This document shows, in pieces, positions 17,269 to 26,436 of a stretch of 63,491 nucleotides of DNA (positions are counted from its first letter, which is position 1; the number at the start of each line of letters is the position of its first letter). Source of the stretch: Levilactobacillus parabrevis ATCC 53295 (GTDB lineage Bacteria > Bacillota > Bacilli > Lactobacillales > Lactobacillaceae); NCBI RefSeq assembly GCF_001434055.1, contig NZ_AZCZ01000014.1, forward strand, positions 1-63,491, written 5' to 3'. The notes under the pieces were generated by a model. It worked only from the letters and a program-made list of their open reading frames with translations. It was not told where the DNA came from and did not search any database. Made by a program: the position numbers and the translations under genes.

Positions 17269-18078
17269 ATGACAATTAAAATGATTGCGATTGATATTGA
17301 CGGAACCTTACTGAACGAAAAGAACGAATTGGCCCCGGCCACGATTGAAGCCGTCCAAGCTGCCAAGGCTCAGGGCATCAAAGTCGTTCTGTGTACCGGT
17401 CGCCCCCTGACTGGGGTGCAACCTTACCTGGACGCCCTCGGCCTCAGCGGCGACGACCAATACGCCATCACCTACAACGGCTCGGTGTCCCAGACGGTCT
17501 CCGGCAAGATGATGACCAACCACTCCCTGAGTTTCGATGATTACATCGACCTCGAGGCCCTGGCCCGCAAGATGCAGGTTCACTTCCAGATTGAAACGCC
17601 AGACTTCATCTACACGGCAAACAAGGACCTCAGTGGCTACACAATCTTCGAAAGTTACCTGGTACGCATGCTGATTCGGTACCGCGAAGTCGGCGAAATG
17701 GATCGCGACTTAACCATTTCTAAAGCCATGTTTGTGGACGACCCCGATATCATCAACCGAGTTAACAAGGAAATCCCTCAAGATGTTCGCGACCGCTACT
17801 ACGTGGTTCAAAGTACGCCATTCTTTATCGAAGTCATGAACAAGAAGGCCAGCAAGGGGAATACGCTGGGTGAACTGGCTACTAAGCTGGGCTTCACAGC
17901 TGATGAGGTCATGGCTCTGGGTGACCAAGGAAACGACCTGACCATGATTCAGTACGCCGGTCTCGGTGTTGCTATGGGCAATGCCATCGACGAGGTCAAG
18001 GACGCTGCTCAAGCCGTAACACTGACTAACGCTGAAGATGGTGTGGCAGCAGCCATCCGGAAGTACGCTTTGAAGTAA
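17269..18078 (+). CDS. HAD superfamily sugar-phosphatase (Cof type), copy 2
   Basis: A 269-residue HAD IIB protein with [33 protein letters not shown] and [12 protein letters not shown]. It shares long stretches with the preceding gene (for example [19 protein letters not shown] and GLGVAMGNA), so they arose by duplication. The cap domains (residues about 85-190) differ more, which suggests different substrates. AAGGAG lies before the ATG. A terminator follows, so the lipL/HD/HAD/HAD run ends here. Confidence 0.93.
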   Translation: MTIKMIAIDIDGTLLNEKNELAPATIEAVQAAKAQGIKVVLCTGRPLTGVQPYLDALGLSGDDQYAITYNGSVSQTVSGKMMTNHSLSFDDYIDLEALARKMQVHFQIETPDFIYTANKDLSGYTIFESYLVRMLIRYREVGEMDRDLTISKAMFVDDPDIINRVNKEIPQDVRDRYYVVQSTPFFIEVMNKKASKGNTLGELATKLGFTADEVMALGDQGNDLTMIQYAGLGVAMGNAIDEVKDAAQAVTLTNAEDGVAAAIRKYALK

Positions 18079-18099
18079 TACTCTAATTTGATTTTAGGA

Positions 18100-18133
18100 T
18101 TGACCGACACTAACTTAGTCGGTCAATTTTTTT
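18100..18133 (+). terminator. Terminator after the HAD genes
   Basis: TTGACCGAC (18100-18108) pairs with GTCGGTCAA (18118-18126) and is followed by seven T residues. Confidence 0.95.
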
Positions 18134-18266
18134 GCGTACTTTTTTCCAACGCCTTCAGTCGCCAATAATCAGTAGCGTAACCAAAAAAGGGACGCTCGCC
18201 ACTTGGCCAACATCCCCATCACTAAATCGATTTAATTTTCAGCACCATCACTGCACTATTCGGGCC

Positions 18267-18617
18267 CTAAAACAAGGTCAAAATAACGCCAACAACGATA
18301 TAAATAGCGCCGGCTAACAGCCCGAAGCGCGCACCACCATTCACCACAATCGGTGAATTTTTCACGCTCGCCACGTGTCGCACGTCGACTTTTTCTCCGG
18401 GTAGCGGCTCCTGCCCCTTCTTACGCTTGTGCCGCCAGCCAGTGAACATGTGTCCCTTGGCCAGCACACAGATCAGGCCAAAGAGCACTAAGGCTAGTCC
18501 CACCATAAATAACAGGTTACCAATCACCATCAAGGGTTGCCCCAAGATGCGCATGGCCAGGGCAACTAGCAGACCACCGGCAACCCAGCCCGTGGTCCAT
18601 CTCTGCCAACTTTTCAT
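18267..18617 (-). CDS. Small membrane protein, DUF3899-like
   Basis: A 116-residue protein with three predicted membrane helices: about 8-24, 30-52 and 95-116. A basic loop (WRHKRKKGQ) lies between the second and third. The size and layout resemble DUF3899 (no known function), but I cannot confirm the family by eye. GAAGGGAG lies before the ATG. It sits downstream of prs but behind a terminator, so it is probably transcribed separately. Confidence 0.7.
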   Translation of the reverse strand: MKSWQRWTTGWVAGGLLVALAMRILGQPLMVIGNLLFMVGLALVLFGLICVLAKGHMFTGWRHKRKKGQEPLPGEKVDVRHVASVKNSPIVVNGGARFGLLAGAIYIVVGVILTLF

Positions 18618-18678
18618 TTCATAAACTCCCTTCAGCGTTAGCCCAGTAACTAACGGGTCTTATTTCAAAAATGATAAG

Positions 18679-18715
18679 AAAAAAACTTGAGCCAACGCCC
18701 AGCGCCGCTCAAGTT
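18679..18715 (-). terminator. Terminator of prs
   Basis: On the minus strand AACTTGAGC (18707-18715) pairs with GCTCAAGTT (18684-18692) and is followed by TTTTTTT. It lies just after the prs stop codon. Confidence 0.93.
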
Positions 18716-18726
18716 TTTTGTCTGTT

Positions 18727-19707
18727 TTATTGTTCGTGACTCCGGAAACGGTTCTTGAACAATGGGCTGACCGGCCGGTTTTCGTTGATCCGCTTGATGG
18801 CTTGACCAATCAGGGGACCGACGGAAATTTGTTGAATCTTTTCAATCTGCTTGTCGGCAGTCAATTGAATCGAATCCGTCACCACTAACTTCTTAATTGG
18901 TGAGTTCTTGATTCGTTCGATTGCGGGACCGGATAATACCGGGTGCGTACAGCTAGCGTAGACTTCCTTGGCGCCAGCATCCATCAAGGCCTGTGACCCC
19001 AACGTAATGGTCCCCGCGGTATCGATCATATCATCGATCATGATACAACGCTTACCCTTGACATCCCCGATAATATTCATGATTTCCGCAACATTGGCCC
19101 GTGGCCGCCGCTTGTCAATAATGGCAATCGGTGCCTTCAGGAATTCAGCCAATGCCCGGGCCCGAGTTACCCCACCATGGTCGGGTGAAACGACAACAGC
19201 GTCTTCATCCAAGTGGTTAGTTAAGAAGTAATCGGCCAACAGTGGCGCGCCCATCAAATGATCAACTGGCACGTCGAAGAAGCCTTGAATTTGGGCAGCA
19301 TGCAGGTCTAAAGCCAAGACCCGCGTAACGCCTGCCGTTTGTAACATGTTTGCCACTAATTTCGCCGTGATTGGTTCCCGTGACCGGGCTTTCCGGTCTT
19401 GACGAGCATAGCCGTAGTACGGAATGACCACGTTGATGGTAGCCGCACTCGCGCGCCGCAAAGCATCGATCATGATCAACAGTTCCATCAAATTGTCGTT
19501 GACGGGAGCCGACGTCGACTGAATTACGTAGACGTGGCAGCCCCGCACACTCTGTTCGATGTTAATGCGAATTTCACCGTCGCTGAACCGGTCCACCGAA
19601 GTTTTCCCCAATTCAACACCAACTTCGTTAGCAATCTTACGGGCTAACGGTTTGTTGGAGTTCAACGCAAAGATCTTTAATTTAGGGTCAAAATATTGCG
19701 TAGCCAT
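18727..19707 (-). CDS. prs: Ribose-phosphate pyrophosphokinase
   Basis: A 326-residue enzyme that makes PRPP from ribose 5-phosphate and ATP for purine, pyrimidine, His and Trp synthesis. It has the class I motifs: [28 protein letters not shown] and the PRPP loop [14 protein letters not shown]. The ATG at 19707 follows GGAGG; an in-frame extension of six codons is rejected. It follows glmU, as in Bacillus. A minus-strand promoter (TTGTGT, 17 bp, TAAAAT) lies in the 83-bp gap at about 19755-19785. Confidence 0.97.
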   Translation of the reverse strand: MATQYFDPKLKIFALNSNKPLARKIANEVGVELGKTSVDRFSDGEIRINIEQSVRGCHVYVIQSTSAPVNDNLMELLIMIDALRRASAATINVVIPYYGYARQDRKARSREPITAKLVANMLQTAGVTRVLALDLHAAQIQGFFDVPVDHLMGAPLLADYFLTNHLDEDAVVVSPDHGGVTRARALAEFLKAPIAIIDKRRPRANVAEIMNIIGDVKGKRCIMIDDMIDTAGTITLGSQALMDAGAKEVYASCTHPVLSGPAIERIKNSPIKKLVVTDSIQLTADKQIEKIQQISVGPLIGQAIKRINENRPVSPLFKNRFRSHEQ

Positions 19708-19790
19708 AATTTCCTCCAATAGCAAGTTATCTGCCAGAATTCACTACAATAATTTTATGCTATCGGGTCTCGAAACACAAGACCTTCAGC

Positions 19791-21170
19791 TTAATCTTCA
19801 CCGCGATAAGGCAGTTTCTGGTAATAATTTGGCTTGTTAGTCTGCCGTTCCCGAGCAATCGCCATGTCATATTGATTGACGGCATCGGTAATGGTCGAGC
19901 CCGCTGCGATAAAGCTGTGATCAGCCACATCTAACGGTGCCACTAAGTTCGAGTTAGAACCAATGAAGGCATCGTCACCCACAACGGTCTCATGCTTATT
20001 CTTGCCATCGTAATTAACGAAGACCACACCACAACCAACGTTGATGTGCTTGCCTAATTTTGCATTCCCAACGTAGGTCAAATGACCCACCTTAGTCCCC
20101 TCACCAATCGTAGCCTTTTTCACTTCGACAAAGTTACCGAGGTGAACTTTAGGTCCAATGTGAGATTCTGGCCGCAAGTGGCTGTTAGGTCCAATGTTAG
20201 AGCCACTGGCCATGTCGGAATCTTCAAGTAAGGAAGATGTCACGGTCACGTGGTCGGCCAACGTAGCGTTCCGTAGTTCGGAGTGAGACCCAATGTAGCA
20301 GTCATCGCCAATCACGGTATTGCCCTTTAGTTGAACGCTAGGTTCGATAATGGTATCGGCCCCGATCTTCACACCGGCGTCAATGTACGTCGTGGCGGGA
20401 TCGATCAAGGTTACGCCGTCACGCATGTGTTGTTTGTTGATCCGGTCACGCATGATCTTAGTGGCGTTGGCCAGTGCGACCCGGTCGTTAACACCCATGG
20501 ATTCATCAAAGTCAGCCATCTTGTACGCTGCCACGATGTCTCCGTCATGCTTCAGGATTTCAACGACATCGGTCAGGTAATATTCACCCTGGGCGTTGTC
20601 GTTAGAGGTCTTGTGTAAGGCAGCGAAAAGCTTCTTGTTGTCGAACACGTAAACCCCTGTGTTAATTTCGTGAATTTCTTGTTCTTCGGAGTTGGCATCC
20701 TTTTGTTCCACGATTTTTTCCACGATACCGATATTGTTCCGCACGATTCGACCGTAACCGGTAGGATCTGGGGCAACGGACGTTAAGATCGTAGCGGCCG
20801 CATGCTTGGCTTCGTGGTAGGCGAAGAGGTCTTCAAACGTCTGTGCTTGGAACAGTGGCGTATCGCCACTCACAATCAGCGTTGTCCCTTCTTCATCCTT
20901 CAAAATGGGTTCAGCTTGTAACACAGCATCCCCAGTCCCAAGTTGCTTGGCTTGCAGGGCGTATTGCGTCCGGTCGCCCAGCGTGGCTTGCACGTCATCG
21001 GCACCGTAGCCGACAATCGTGACAACCTTATCCATGTTGGTCTTTTCAACTTGGGTCAGCACGTGGTCGACCATGGCCTTGCCACAAACCTTGTGTAGAA
21101 CCTTATACAGCTTTGACTTCATCCGCGTACCCTTACCGGCTGCGAGGATAATCGTATTTCTCGTGCTCAT
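19791..21170 (-). CDS. glmU: Bifunctional GlmU (GlcNAc-1-phosphate uridyltransferase / GlcN-1-phosphate acetyltransferase)
   Basis: A 459-residue bifunctional enzyme that makes UDP-GlcNAc for peptidoglycan and teichoic acids. The N-terminal pyrophosphorylase domain starts with [11 protein letters not shown], and VSGDTPLF follows. Residues about 250-459 form a left-handed beta-helix of hexapeptide repeats ending in the acetyltransferase site (KTKHE-like [16 protein letters not shown]). AGGAG lies before the ATG, and purR ends 11 bases upstream, so they are co-transcribed. Confidence 0.98.
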   Translation of the reverse strand: MSTRNTIILAAGKGTRMKSKLYKVLHKVCGKAMVDHVLTQVEKTNMDKVVTIVGYGADDVQATLGDRTQYALQAKQLGTGDAVLQAEPILKDEEGTTLIVSGDTPLFQAQTFEDLFAYHEAKHAAATILTSVAPDPTGYGRIVRNNIGIVEKIVEQKDANSEEQEIHEINTGVYVFDNKKLFAALHKTSNDNAQGEYYLTDVVEILKHDGDIVAAYKMADFDESMGVNDRVALANATKIMRDRINKQHMRDGVTLIDPATTYIDAGVKIGADTIIEPSVQLKGNTVIGDDCYIGSHSELRNATLADHVTVTSSLLEDSDMASGSNIGPNSHLRPESHIGPKVHLGNFVEVKKATIGEGTKVGHLTYVGNAKLGKHINVGCGVVFVNYDGKNKHETVVGDDAFIGSNSNLVAPLDVADHSFIAAGSTITDAVNQYDMAIARERQTNKPNYYQKLPYRGED

Positions 21171-21181
21171 TCCGATATCTC

Positions 21182-22021
21182 CTAATTTAATGAATTATTT
21201 TCATCGCCAAAAATCTGAGTCAGGTAATTCCCTGGCGCCACACGGATCTGTTCATCCGCGGTCTGGATTTTCAGTAACGAGGTGTACTTGCTAACGGTCC
21301 GTTGACCGTCAAAATCACCTTCGGCAAAGACTGCCACGCCGGCGAGTTGTGAGTCAAACTCATCGACCAGAGAGCGCAGGCCCCCAACGGTCCCGCCACC
21401 CTTCATGTAATCATCAACGATTAACACGCGTGAATTTGGCTTCACACTCCGCTTGGACAACGCCATCCGTTCGATCCGCTTGGTCGAACCGGAAACGTAG
21501 TTCACACTCACCGTTGAACCTTCAGTAATCTGAGAGTCATGCCGCACAATCACAAACGGCACATTCAGGTAACTGGCAACACTCTGCGCCAGCGGGATCC
21601 CTTTGGTAGCTACCGTCACGACAACGTCAACGGACTGGTTCAGGTACTGGGTTGCCAAGATCCGACCAATTTGTCGCAAGGCTGCGGGCCGGCCCAAGAT
21701 ATCTGACATATAGACGTAGCCACCGGGTAGATACCGGTCGGCTTCGGACAATTCAGTAATCATTTCATCAACAAATTGTTCGGCTTCTTCTCGTAAAATG
21801 TAAGGAATAAAACGGGCACCACCAGCGGCGCCGGGGACGGTCTCCAGCAGACCGGTACCACGAGCTTGGAGCGTCCGCTTCAAAATAGTCAGATCTTCAC
21901 TGATGGAAGACTTGGCCGATTCATACCGCGCTGCAAAAAATGTCAAAGACACCAATTGGTGCGGGCGTTCTAACAAATACCGAGTCATATCGACCAAACG
22001 GTCACTTCTTCTGACTTTCAA
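21182..22021 (-). CDS. purR: Pur operon repressor
   Basis: A 279-residue PRPP-responsive regulator. The N-terminal winged helix ([19 protein letters not shown]) is followed by a type I phosphoribosyltransferase-like domain with the PRPP loop [13 protein letters not shown]. It controls purine genes by binding PurBoxes; PRPP acts as effector. The start is TTG at 22021, which matches the family N-terminus and lies 5 bases after GAGGTGA; a GTG three codons earlier is possible. A PurBox in its own promoter suggests autoregulation. Confidence 0.95.
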   Translation of the reverse strand: MKVRRSDRLVDMTRYLLERPHQLVSLTFFAARYESAKSSISEDLTILKRTLQARGTGLLETVPGAAGGARFIPYILREEAEQFVDEMITELSEADRYLPGGYVYMSDILGRPAALRQIGRILATQYLNQSVDVVVTVATKGIPLAQSVASYLNVPFVIVRHDSQITEGSTVSVNYVSGSTKRIERMALSKRSVKPNSRVLIVDDYMKGGGTVGGLRSLVDEFDSQLAGVAVFAEGDFDGQRTVSKYTSLLKIQTADEQIRVAPGNYLTQIFGDENNSLN

Positions 22022-22064
22022 CCTCTTCACCTCATCTATTTCTTTAGAGTTAATTGTAAGCCCA

Positions 22065-22103
22065 ATTTTAGCATAAATGTTCGGGTTTTTCGTTACATTT
22101 CGG
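22065..22103 (-). promoter_or_regulatory. purR promoter with two PurBox-like sites
   Basis: On the minus strand an extended -10, TGCTAAAAT (22065-22073), lies next to a full PurBox CCGAACATT (22076-22084). A second site CCGAAATGT (22095-22103) lies 19 bp further upstream in the same orientation. The tandem spacing fits dimer binding on one face of the helix. Confidence 0.7.
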
Positions 22104-22293
22104 TTAGAATTAATAATTTTTTGGGACTTTTATCAAAATGAAAGCATAATCCACCATTATCTGACCATGAAAGCCAAGAAAGGTCTGAACCATTTACGCT
22201 TAATCAACCTCACTTCGGGGCAATCCCCTCACTTCCAGTTATCAGCCTATAGGTTTCCCACGTCACTTTCAACTGATTGCCATCACGATATGC

Positions 22294-22336
22294 AAAAAAA
22301 ACGTGACGACTCAACGCAAAACGTTGAGTCACCACA
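22294..22336 (-). terminator. Terminator downstream of the zinc transporter operon
   Basis: On the minus strand GACTCAACG (stem extended by GTGGT/GTCAC) pairs with CGTTGAGTC across TTTTG and is followed by eight T residues. It lies about 150 bp after the permease stop codon and upstream of the purR promoter. The rest of the 464-bp gap at 22022-22485 holds the purR promoter and a short repeat derivative. Confidence 0.88.
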
Positions 22337-22438
22337 GCTTCAGACCACTTTTTATTTAACTATTGCTTATAATTCAAAATACCTCAAACCGCAAATCGTG
22401 CCAGGATAATACACCGCAGTCGAGCCAACATCATATTT

Positions 22439-22470
22439 GAAAACAAGCTTAGCCGCAGACGACCGTTTTC
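22439..22470 (-). repeat. Short derivative of the structured repeat (copy H)
   Basis: GAAAAC (22439-22444) and GTTTTC (22465-22470) flank a core that on the minus strand reads GGTCGTCTGCGGCTAAGCTTG. Its first half matches the 5' end of copy D (GTCGTCTGCGGCT), and CGGCTAAGCT matches the end of copy F. It looks like a deletion product that keeps both ends. Confidence 0.5.
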
Positions 22471-22485
22471 AACCTGTATGCTAGC

Positions 22486-23283
22486 TCATTCCGCCGTCTG
22501 TAGTCGTTGCCAACCCAGCGCAATGAAGTAGAAGACGGCTTCGATAGCCGCGATGAAGAATGACACGGGGAAGTTCGTCACGTAGCTCAGCACCAGCCCG
22601 CTCCAGACGCCGACTAAGGCCAACGTGATGGCGAGCACCATCATCCCCCCCACCGTGTGGGCGAAGTACTTGGCCGTTGCCGCTGGTAGCGTCAGCAGGA
22701 TGAAGATCAACAGTGACCCCACGATTTGGGCCGCCACGCTGACACTCAACGCCAGCAAGACCAAGAAGGTAATCGACAGTGCATTGGTCCAAAGCCCCTT
22801 GACCCGGGCCCCTGTATGGTCAAATGAATCGAATTTCAGGAACCGGTAGATCACGAAGACCACAACCAGTACGAGCAGGGACAGCCATAGCATCTGCTGG
22901 ACATCACCAGCACTGATACCGATAACACTCCCGAATAAAATACTCGTCGCGTAACTGGCATTCTTATTAGCCAGCGAGAGGAACAGAATCCCCAGCCCAA
23001 TGAACAGCGCCGAAATAGCACTCGTCGCCGCTTCTCGTCGTTCGGAACGCGCCGAGAGTTGCCCCACAATGACCGAGCTGACCACCGTAAACAGTAACAT
23101 CCCGTTTAACGGTGCCCAACCGGCAAAGACCCCGAAGGCTGCCCCGGAGAAACCAATTTCAGAGAGCGTATGCGTCAAAAAAGACATGTTGCGGGCAATC
23201 ACGAAGACACCCATGATGCCACAGATGATGGCAATAATGGTGCCGGCCGCGAAGGCGTTTCGCATAAATTCATAACTAAACAT
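22486..23283 (-). CDS. Metal (zinc) ABC transporter permease
   Basis: A 265-residue membrane protein of the ABC-3 family (ZnuB/AdcB/MntB), with about seven helices. It starts MFSYEFMRNAFAAG and has the family core LTHTLSEIGFSGAAFG. It is the pore of the importer whose ATPase and binding protein lie upstream. Its start overlaps the end of the ATPase gene by 8 bases, so they are coupled. Zinc is favoured over manganese because a Zur-like box heads the operon. Confidence 0.92.
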   Translation of the reverse strand: MFSYEFMRNAFAAGTIIAIICGIMGVFVIARNMSFLTHTLSEIGFSGAAFGVFAGWAPLNGMLLFTVVSSVIVGQLSARSERREAATSAISALFIGLGILFLSLANKNASYATSILFGSVIGISAGDVQQMLWLSLLVLVVVFVIYRFLKFDSFDHTGARVKGLWTNALSITFLVLLALSVSVAAQIVGSLLIFILLTLPAATAKYFAHTVGGMMVLAITLALVGVWSGLVLSYVTNFPVSFFIAAIEAVFYFIALGWQRLQTAE

Positions 23284-23974
23284 TTTCGCCCTCCCACACC
23301 TTTTCGGTCGTCAAATTCGCGATGGGCCCCTGTTCTACCTTGCCGGGGGTCATCATCAAGTAGTGTTGCGTATACTTCTGCGCCATCGGAATATCGTGAG
23401 TCACGAAGAGCACCGTCAACTTCAAGCGTTGATTCAACTCCGTCACCAAATCCAGAAGCTCCGTCTTGGTCACGGGGTCCAAACTAGCCGTCGATTCATC
23501 TAAAATCAACAAGTTGGGGGCTTCTACCAAAGCCTGCGCAAGGTACGCCTTCTGCTTTTCACCACCCGAAGCCTGACCGATGGGCCGCTTGGCCAACTGC
23601 TTCAGACCGGTCTGGTCCAGAATCTTTTGAACCTTAGCGCGTTCCTTGGCCGAAAGCCATGGCAGTTTCCAACCCGTCAGATTCAGTCCAACGAAGTCCT
23701 TGATGGTCAGCGGATAATCGGCATCGATATTTCTGAATTGCGGCACGTAACCGATCGTCACTTCGCCCTGGCTAGGCAAATACGAAATCTTTCCGTGAGT
23801 TGGGCGCAATTGATGGAGGATGGTCCGCATCAACGTCGTTTTCCCGACCCCGTTTTTTCCGATGATACTCCAGATTTCGCCCTGGTTGATTGTCAGATTA
23901 AGGTCGTTAAATACCGGGTGATTGGGAAAGGTCACGCCGAGATGTTCTAATTTTAAAATGGGTGCACTTTCCAT
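23276..23974 (-). CDS. Metal (zinc) ABC transporter ATP-binding protein
   Basis: A 232-residue ATPase with Walker A GKNGVGKT, signature QASGGEKQK and Walker B LLILDESTASLD, of the ZnuC/AdcC type. It energises uptake through the permease. Its ATG overlaps the stop of the binding-protein gene by one base (TAATG) and its end overlaps the permease start, so all three are translated in tandem. Confidence 0.94.
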   Translation of the reverse strand: MESAPILKLEHLGVTFPNHPVFNDLNLTINQGEIWSIIGKNGVGKTTLMRTILHQLRPTHGKISYLPSQGEVTIGYVPQFRNIDADYPLTIKDFVGLNLTGWKLPWLSAKERAKVQKILDQTGLKQLAKRPIGQASGGEKQKAYLAQALVEAPNLLILDESTASLDPVTKTELLDLVTELNQRLKLTVLFVTHDIPMAQKYTQHYLMMTPGKVEQGPIANLTTEKVWEGENV

Positions 23975-24909
23975 TAGGACTGCCCCTCCTTCGCTTGAAT
24001 TCGTTGAACCTGTTGATACTGCTTCAGCATCCAGGTCCGGTAGCTTTGATTGACCGGCATCGTCTCGGTTACCTTGACGATGGGGATATTGTATTCCTTG
24101 GCCAGATTGACCATTGCCGTCACATTTTTACTGGTGTTCTGTGTGTTTTCCACGAAAAATGCGATCTTACGCTGTTTGATTTGATTTTGGAGCTTGGTAA
24201 TATCAGCCGGGGTTGGGTCGCTGTCCTCTTCAATTGACTGGGCAAAATGTCCATCGCTGATTCGATAGCCCATTGCACTTAACGCCAAGTCAAAGACGGG
24301 CTCACTTACCGCAACCTGTTGGTAATTGCTGTGTTTGGCCAATTGCTTAGCGAGGCGCGGCAAGACCGCTAGTTGTTTCTCATAGGCGATGCCGCGACGT
24401 TTGAATGCCGCCGCATGGCTCGGATCAAGCTTACTAAATTGCGCCACCAAGTGACGGGTTACCTTGACCATGGTCGTAGGGTCCGTCCACAAGTGGGGAT
24501 TATCCCCCGTTTTCTTACCCATGAGGGTGCCAATCGTGAGTTTCTTCGTCTGAGCATCATCGTTAGCCGCTACAACCCGGTCCATCCAGCTATCATAGCC
24601 CAATCCATTGGCAATGACGACATCGGCCTTAGCGACCTTCTTAGCCGTCTTCACGTCTGGCTCATAACTTTCGGCATCAATGCTAGGACTATTGATAACC
24701 GTGGTCACCTGACCGCGATCACCCAGAATGGTCTTGGCCGCTTCGCCATAGAACCCCAGCGTCGCCACCACATGAATCTGATTGTCGGCACGCTTAGTGG
24801 TGGGCGCCGCCGAGCATGCACTCAGGGTAACTCCCACCATTAAGACGGCCAGCAAGGTCAGCAGACCCCGCCGCCAAAATTTTCGTTTTCCAAGCTGCAA
24901 TCGACTCAT
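23974..24909 (-). CDS. Metal (zinc) ABC transporter substrate-binding lipoprotein
   Basis: A 311-residue cluster A-I binding protein (ZnuA/AdcA class). Residues 1-32 form a lipoprotein signal with lipobox LSAC. Ligand histidines are visible in NPHLWTDPTT and DGHFAQS, with an acidic ligand near the C-terminus. The His-rich loop common in zinc-specific members is short or absent, so specificity rests mainly on the Zur box upstream. It is the first gene of a three-gene operon. Confidence 0.92.
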   Translation of the reverse strand: MSRLQLGKRKFWRRGLLTLLAVLMVGVTLSACSAAPTTKRADNQIHVVATLGFYGEAAKTILGDRGQVTTVINSPSIDAESYEPDVKTAKKVAKADVVIANGLGYDSWMDRVVAANDDAQTKKLTIGTLMGKKTGDNPHLWTDPTTMVKVTRHLVAQFSKLDPSHAAAFKRRGIAYEKQLAVLPRLAKQLAKHSNYQQVAVSEPVFDLALSAMGYRISDGHFAQSIEEDSDPTPADITKLQNQIKQRKIAFFVENTQNTSKNVTAMVNLAKEYNIPIVKVTETMPVNQSYRTWMLKQYQQVQRIQAKEGQS

Positions 24910-24930
24910 CCCATCTCTCCGCTAAATATG

Positions 24931-24953
24931 TAAACAGTAATGATTACCGTTTA
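24931..24953. promoter_or_regulatory. Zur box upstream of the zinc ABC operon
   Basis: A 23-bp palindrome with arms TAAACAGTAAT and ATTACCGTTTA around a central G; one pair mismatches. It matches the Bacillus Zur operator pattern (GTAATnATTAC core) and lies 22 bp before the binding-protein start, where a repressor would block transcription when zinc is ample. Confidence 0.85.
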
Positions 24954-25000
24954 ATATCTTACCAGATAATGAAAACTTGTCAACCACGCTTAAGGCTTCT

Positions 25001-25936
25001 TTAATCAACATATTTTTTCAGAAAATCTGCCACCATTTGGTCATACTTGACCGGATCCGTTTTCCGCGTCGCTATGTGAGCGGCACTAGGGTCACGATAC
25101 TTTTCCTTAGGCCCCGCTGCGGCTCGATAAAGAACATCCAAGTTCTCCACGGGAACCGTTTGATCGTTGGCTCCCTGGATCAATAGCAACGGCAAATGCG
25201 TATGCCGGAGCTGCTCAGCAATGTTCCCGTCGGATAAGCGGTACCCCTCAGCCAACCGGGAATATTGATTAGCAATCGGGACAATTGGATACGTTGGCAA
25301 GTGGTATCGGTGGCGAATCCGGAAGCGGGCTTCCGCCAAGACGGAGGCGTACCCGGAATCGGCAATTATGGCCTTAACGTTGTGTGGCAGATCTTCGCCG
25401 GCAGTCGCCATCACCGTGGCGGCCCCCATCGAGATACCTATCAAAACGATCTCACAGTCATCCCCATACTTGGCGATCACCTGATTGATCCAGCCGGTAT
25501 AATCCAAACGATCGGGCCAGCCGTAACCAATCGTGTGGCCCTCGCTATCGCCGTGAGCCCGAGCATCGGGCATCAGCGTGGCGTACCCCCAATTATGGAA
25601 GACTCGGGCATACGGAATCATTTGTTCGCGAGCGTGACCTAGGCCGTGGGCCAAAATGGCCACGCGCTTCGTGGGCTTCTCGGCCTCCACCAAACTTGCC
25701 CGCAGAATCAGCCCATCTAAGCTGGTCTGCGTCCATTCAGCCGGATCGTGTCGCAGATACCAAGCATTATCGTCCGCCGTATTTTCAGCAATGGCGCGTT
25801 TTTTAGTTTTGAGTCGATTATGACTGAAGGATTTCGTGGCGGCCTGATAGACCACTGCGGCGCCACCCAAAACACTGACAGCCCCAACGGCAGCCACAGC
25901 CGCGGTACCGCCCAGAATTTTTTGCCAAGTTTTCAT
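25001..25936 (-). CDS. Membrane-anchored alpha/beta hydrolase
   Basis: A 311-residue protein with one N-terminal membrane helix (about 8-30: KILGGTAAVAAVGAVSVLGG), which should place the enzyme outside the cell. The hydrolase domain has the oxyanion segment LAHGLGHAREQM, the nucleophile in GISMGAATVM, and an Asp and His near the C-terminus (GANDQTVPVE; SAAHIA). It belongs to the serine aminopeptidase S33/DUF1749-like group often called 'alpha/beta hydrolase' in lactobacilli; the substrate is unknown. The start MKTWQK follows GGGGTAG; an 18-codon upstream extension is rejected. Confidence 0.85.
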   Translation of the reverse strand: MKTWQKILGGTAAVAAVGAVSVLGGAAVVYQAATKSFSHNRLKTKKRAIAENTADDNAWYLRHDPAEWTQTSLDGLILRASLVEAEKPTKRVAILAHGLGHAREQMIPYARVFHNWGYATLMPDARAHGDSEGHTIGYGWPDRLDYTGWINQVIAKYGDDCEIVLIGISMGAATVMATAGEDLPHNVKAIIADSGYASVLAEARFRIRHRYHLPTYPIVPIANQYSRLAEGYRLSDGNIAEQLRHTHLPLLLIQGANDQTVPVENLDVLYRAAAGPKEKYRDPSAAHIATRKTDPVKYDQMVADFLKKYVD

Positions 25937-26167
25937 ATTGACTACCCCATTTCTAGTTATTTTCGACGCTGTATCGGATTCAGCGGTCACTAAAAAATAG
26001 GTTTGACCCCCACCACACTAAATCAGACGACTACAACGTTCATTTTAGGTTTATTACCTCTACTCTAGCTAAAAATGAGAGCGTTTTCCACTCTTTACTT
26101 AAAATTAGTTCCAATTTCAGGGGATACTTTCCCAATACCACTTGGCGACACTGCAAAAACGGCCGAC

Positions 26168-26299
26168 CTACTTCGACTTGTTCCCCTTATGGTCACTGTA
26201 TAACAGCTGAATCAATTCCAACTGCGTTAATTGTCCTTTCAGGACTGCCCCGACTTCAGCAACTAGCCGTGGATCTACGGGGATATTTTCTCTCTCCAA
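26168..26299 (-). CDS. Small conserved-looking protein of about 43 residues
   Basis: A short reading frame in the 500-bp gap between the hydrolase and the uracil-DNA glycosylase gene. From a TTG at 26299 it reads MERENIPVDPRLVAEVGAV followed by LKGQLTQLELIQLLYSDHK and ends at 26168. GAGGTGAAGG lies 8 bases before the TTG; a GTG three codons upstream (26308) is an alternative. The balanced, helical composition looks like a real protein, not random translation. Function is unknown. The rest of the gap (25937-26167) shows nothing clear. Confidence 0.45.
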   Translation of the reverse strand: MERENIPVDPRLVAEVGAVLKGQLTQLELIQLLYSDHKGNKSK

Positions 26300-26378
26300 T
26301 GCCTTCACCTCACCTAGCTATCATGACCGTTTTTACTGGGCAACACCAGCCAAACGCCTTATAAATTTTGTTATATGC

Positions 26379-26419
26379 AAAAAGGCGCCACATCAACGTT
26401 TTCATTGGCATGACGCCTC
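26379..26419 (-). terminator. Terminator of the uracil-DNA glycosylase gene
   Basis: On the minus strand AGGCGTCATGCCA is followed by a loop and TGTGGCGCCT, then TTTTTGC. The stem is imperfect. It lies 18 bases after the stop codon at 26437. Confidence 0.7.
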
Positions 26420-26436
26420 TTAAATTCCAAGCTAAT

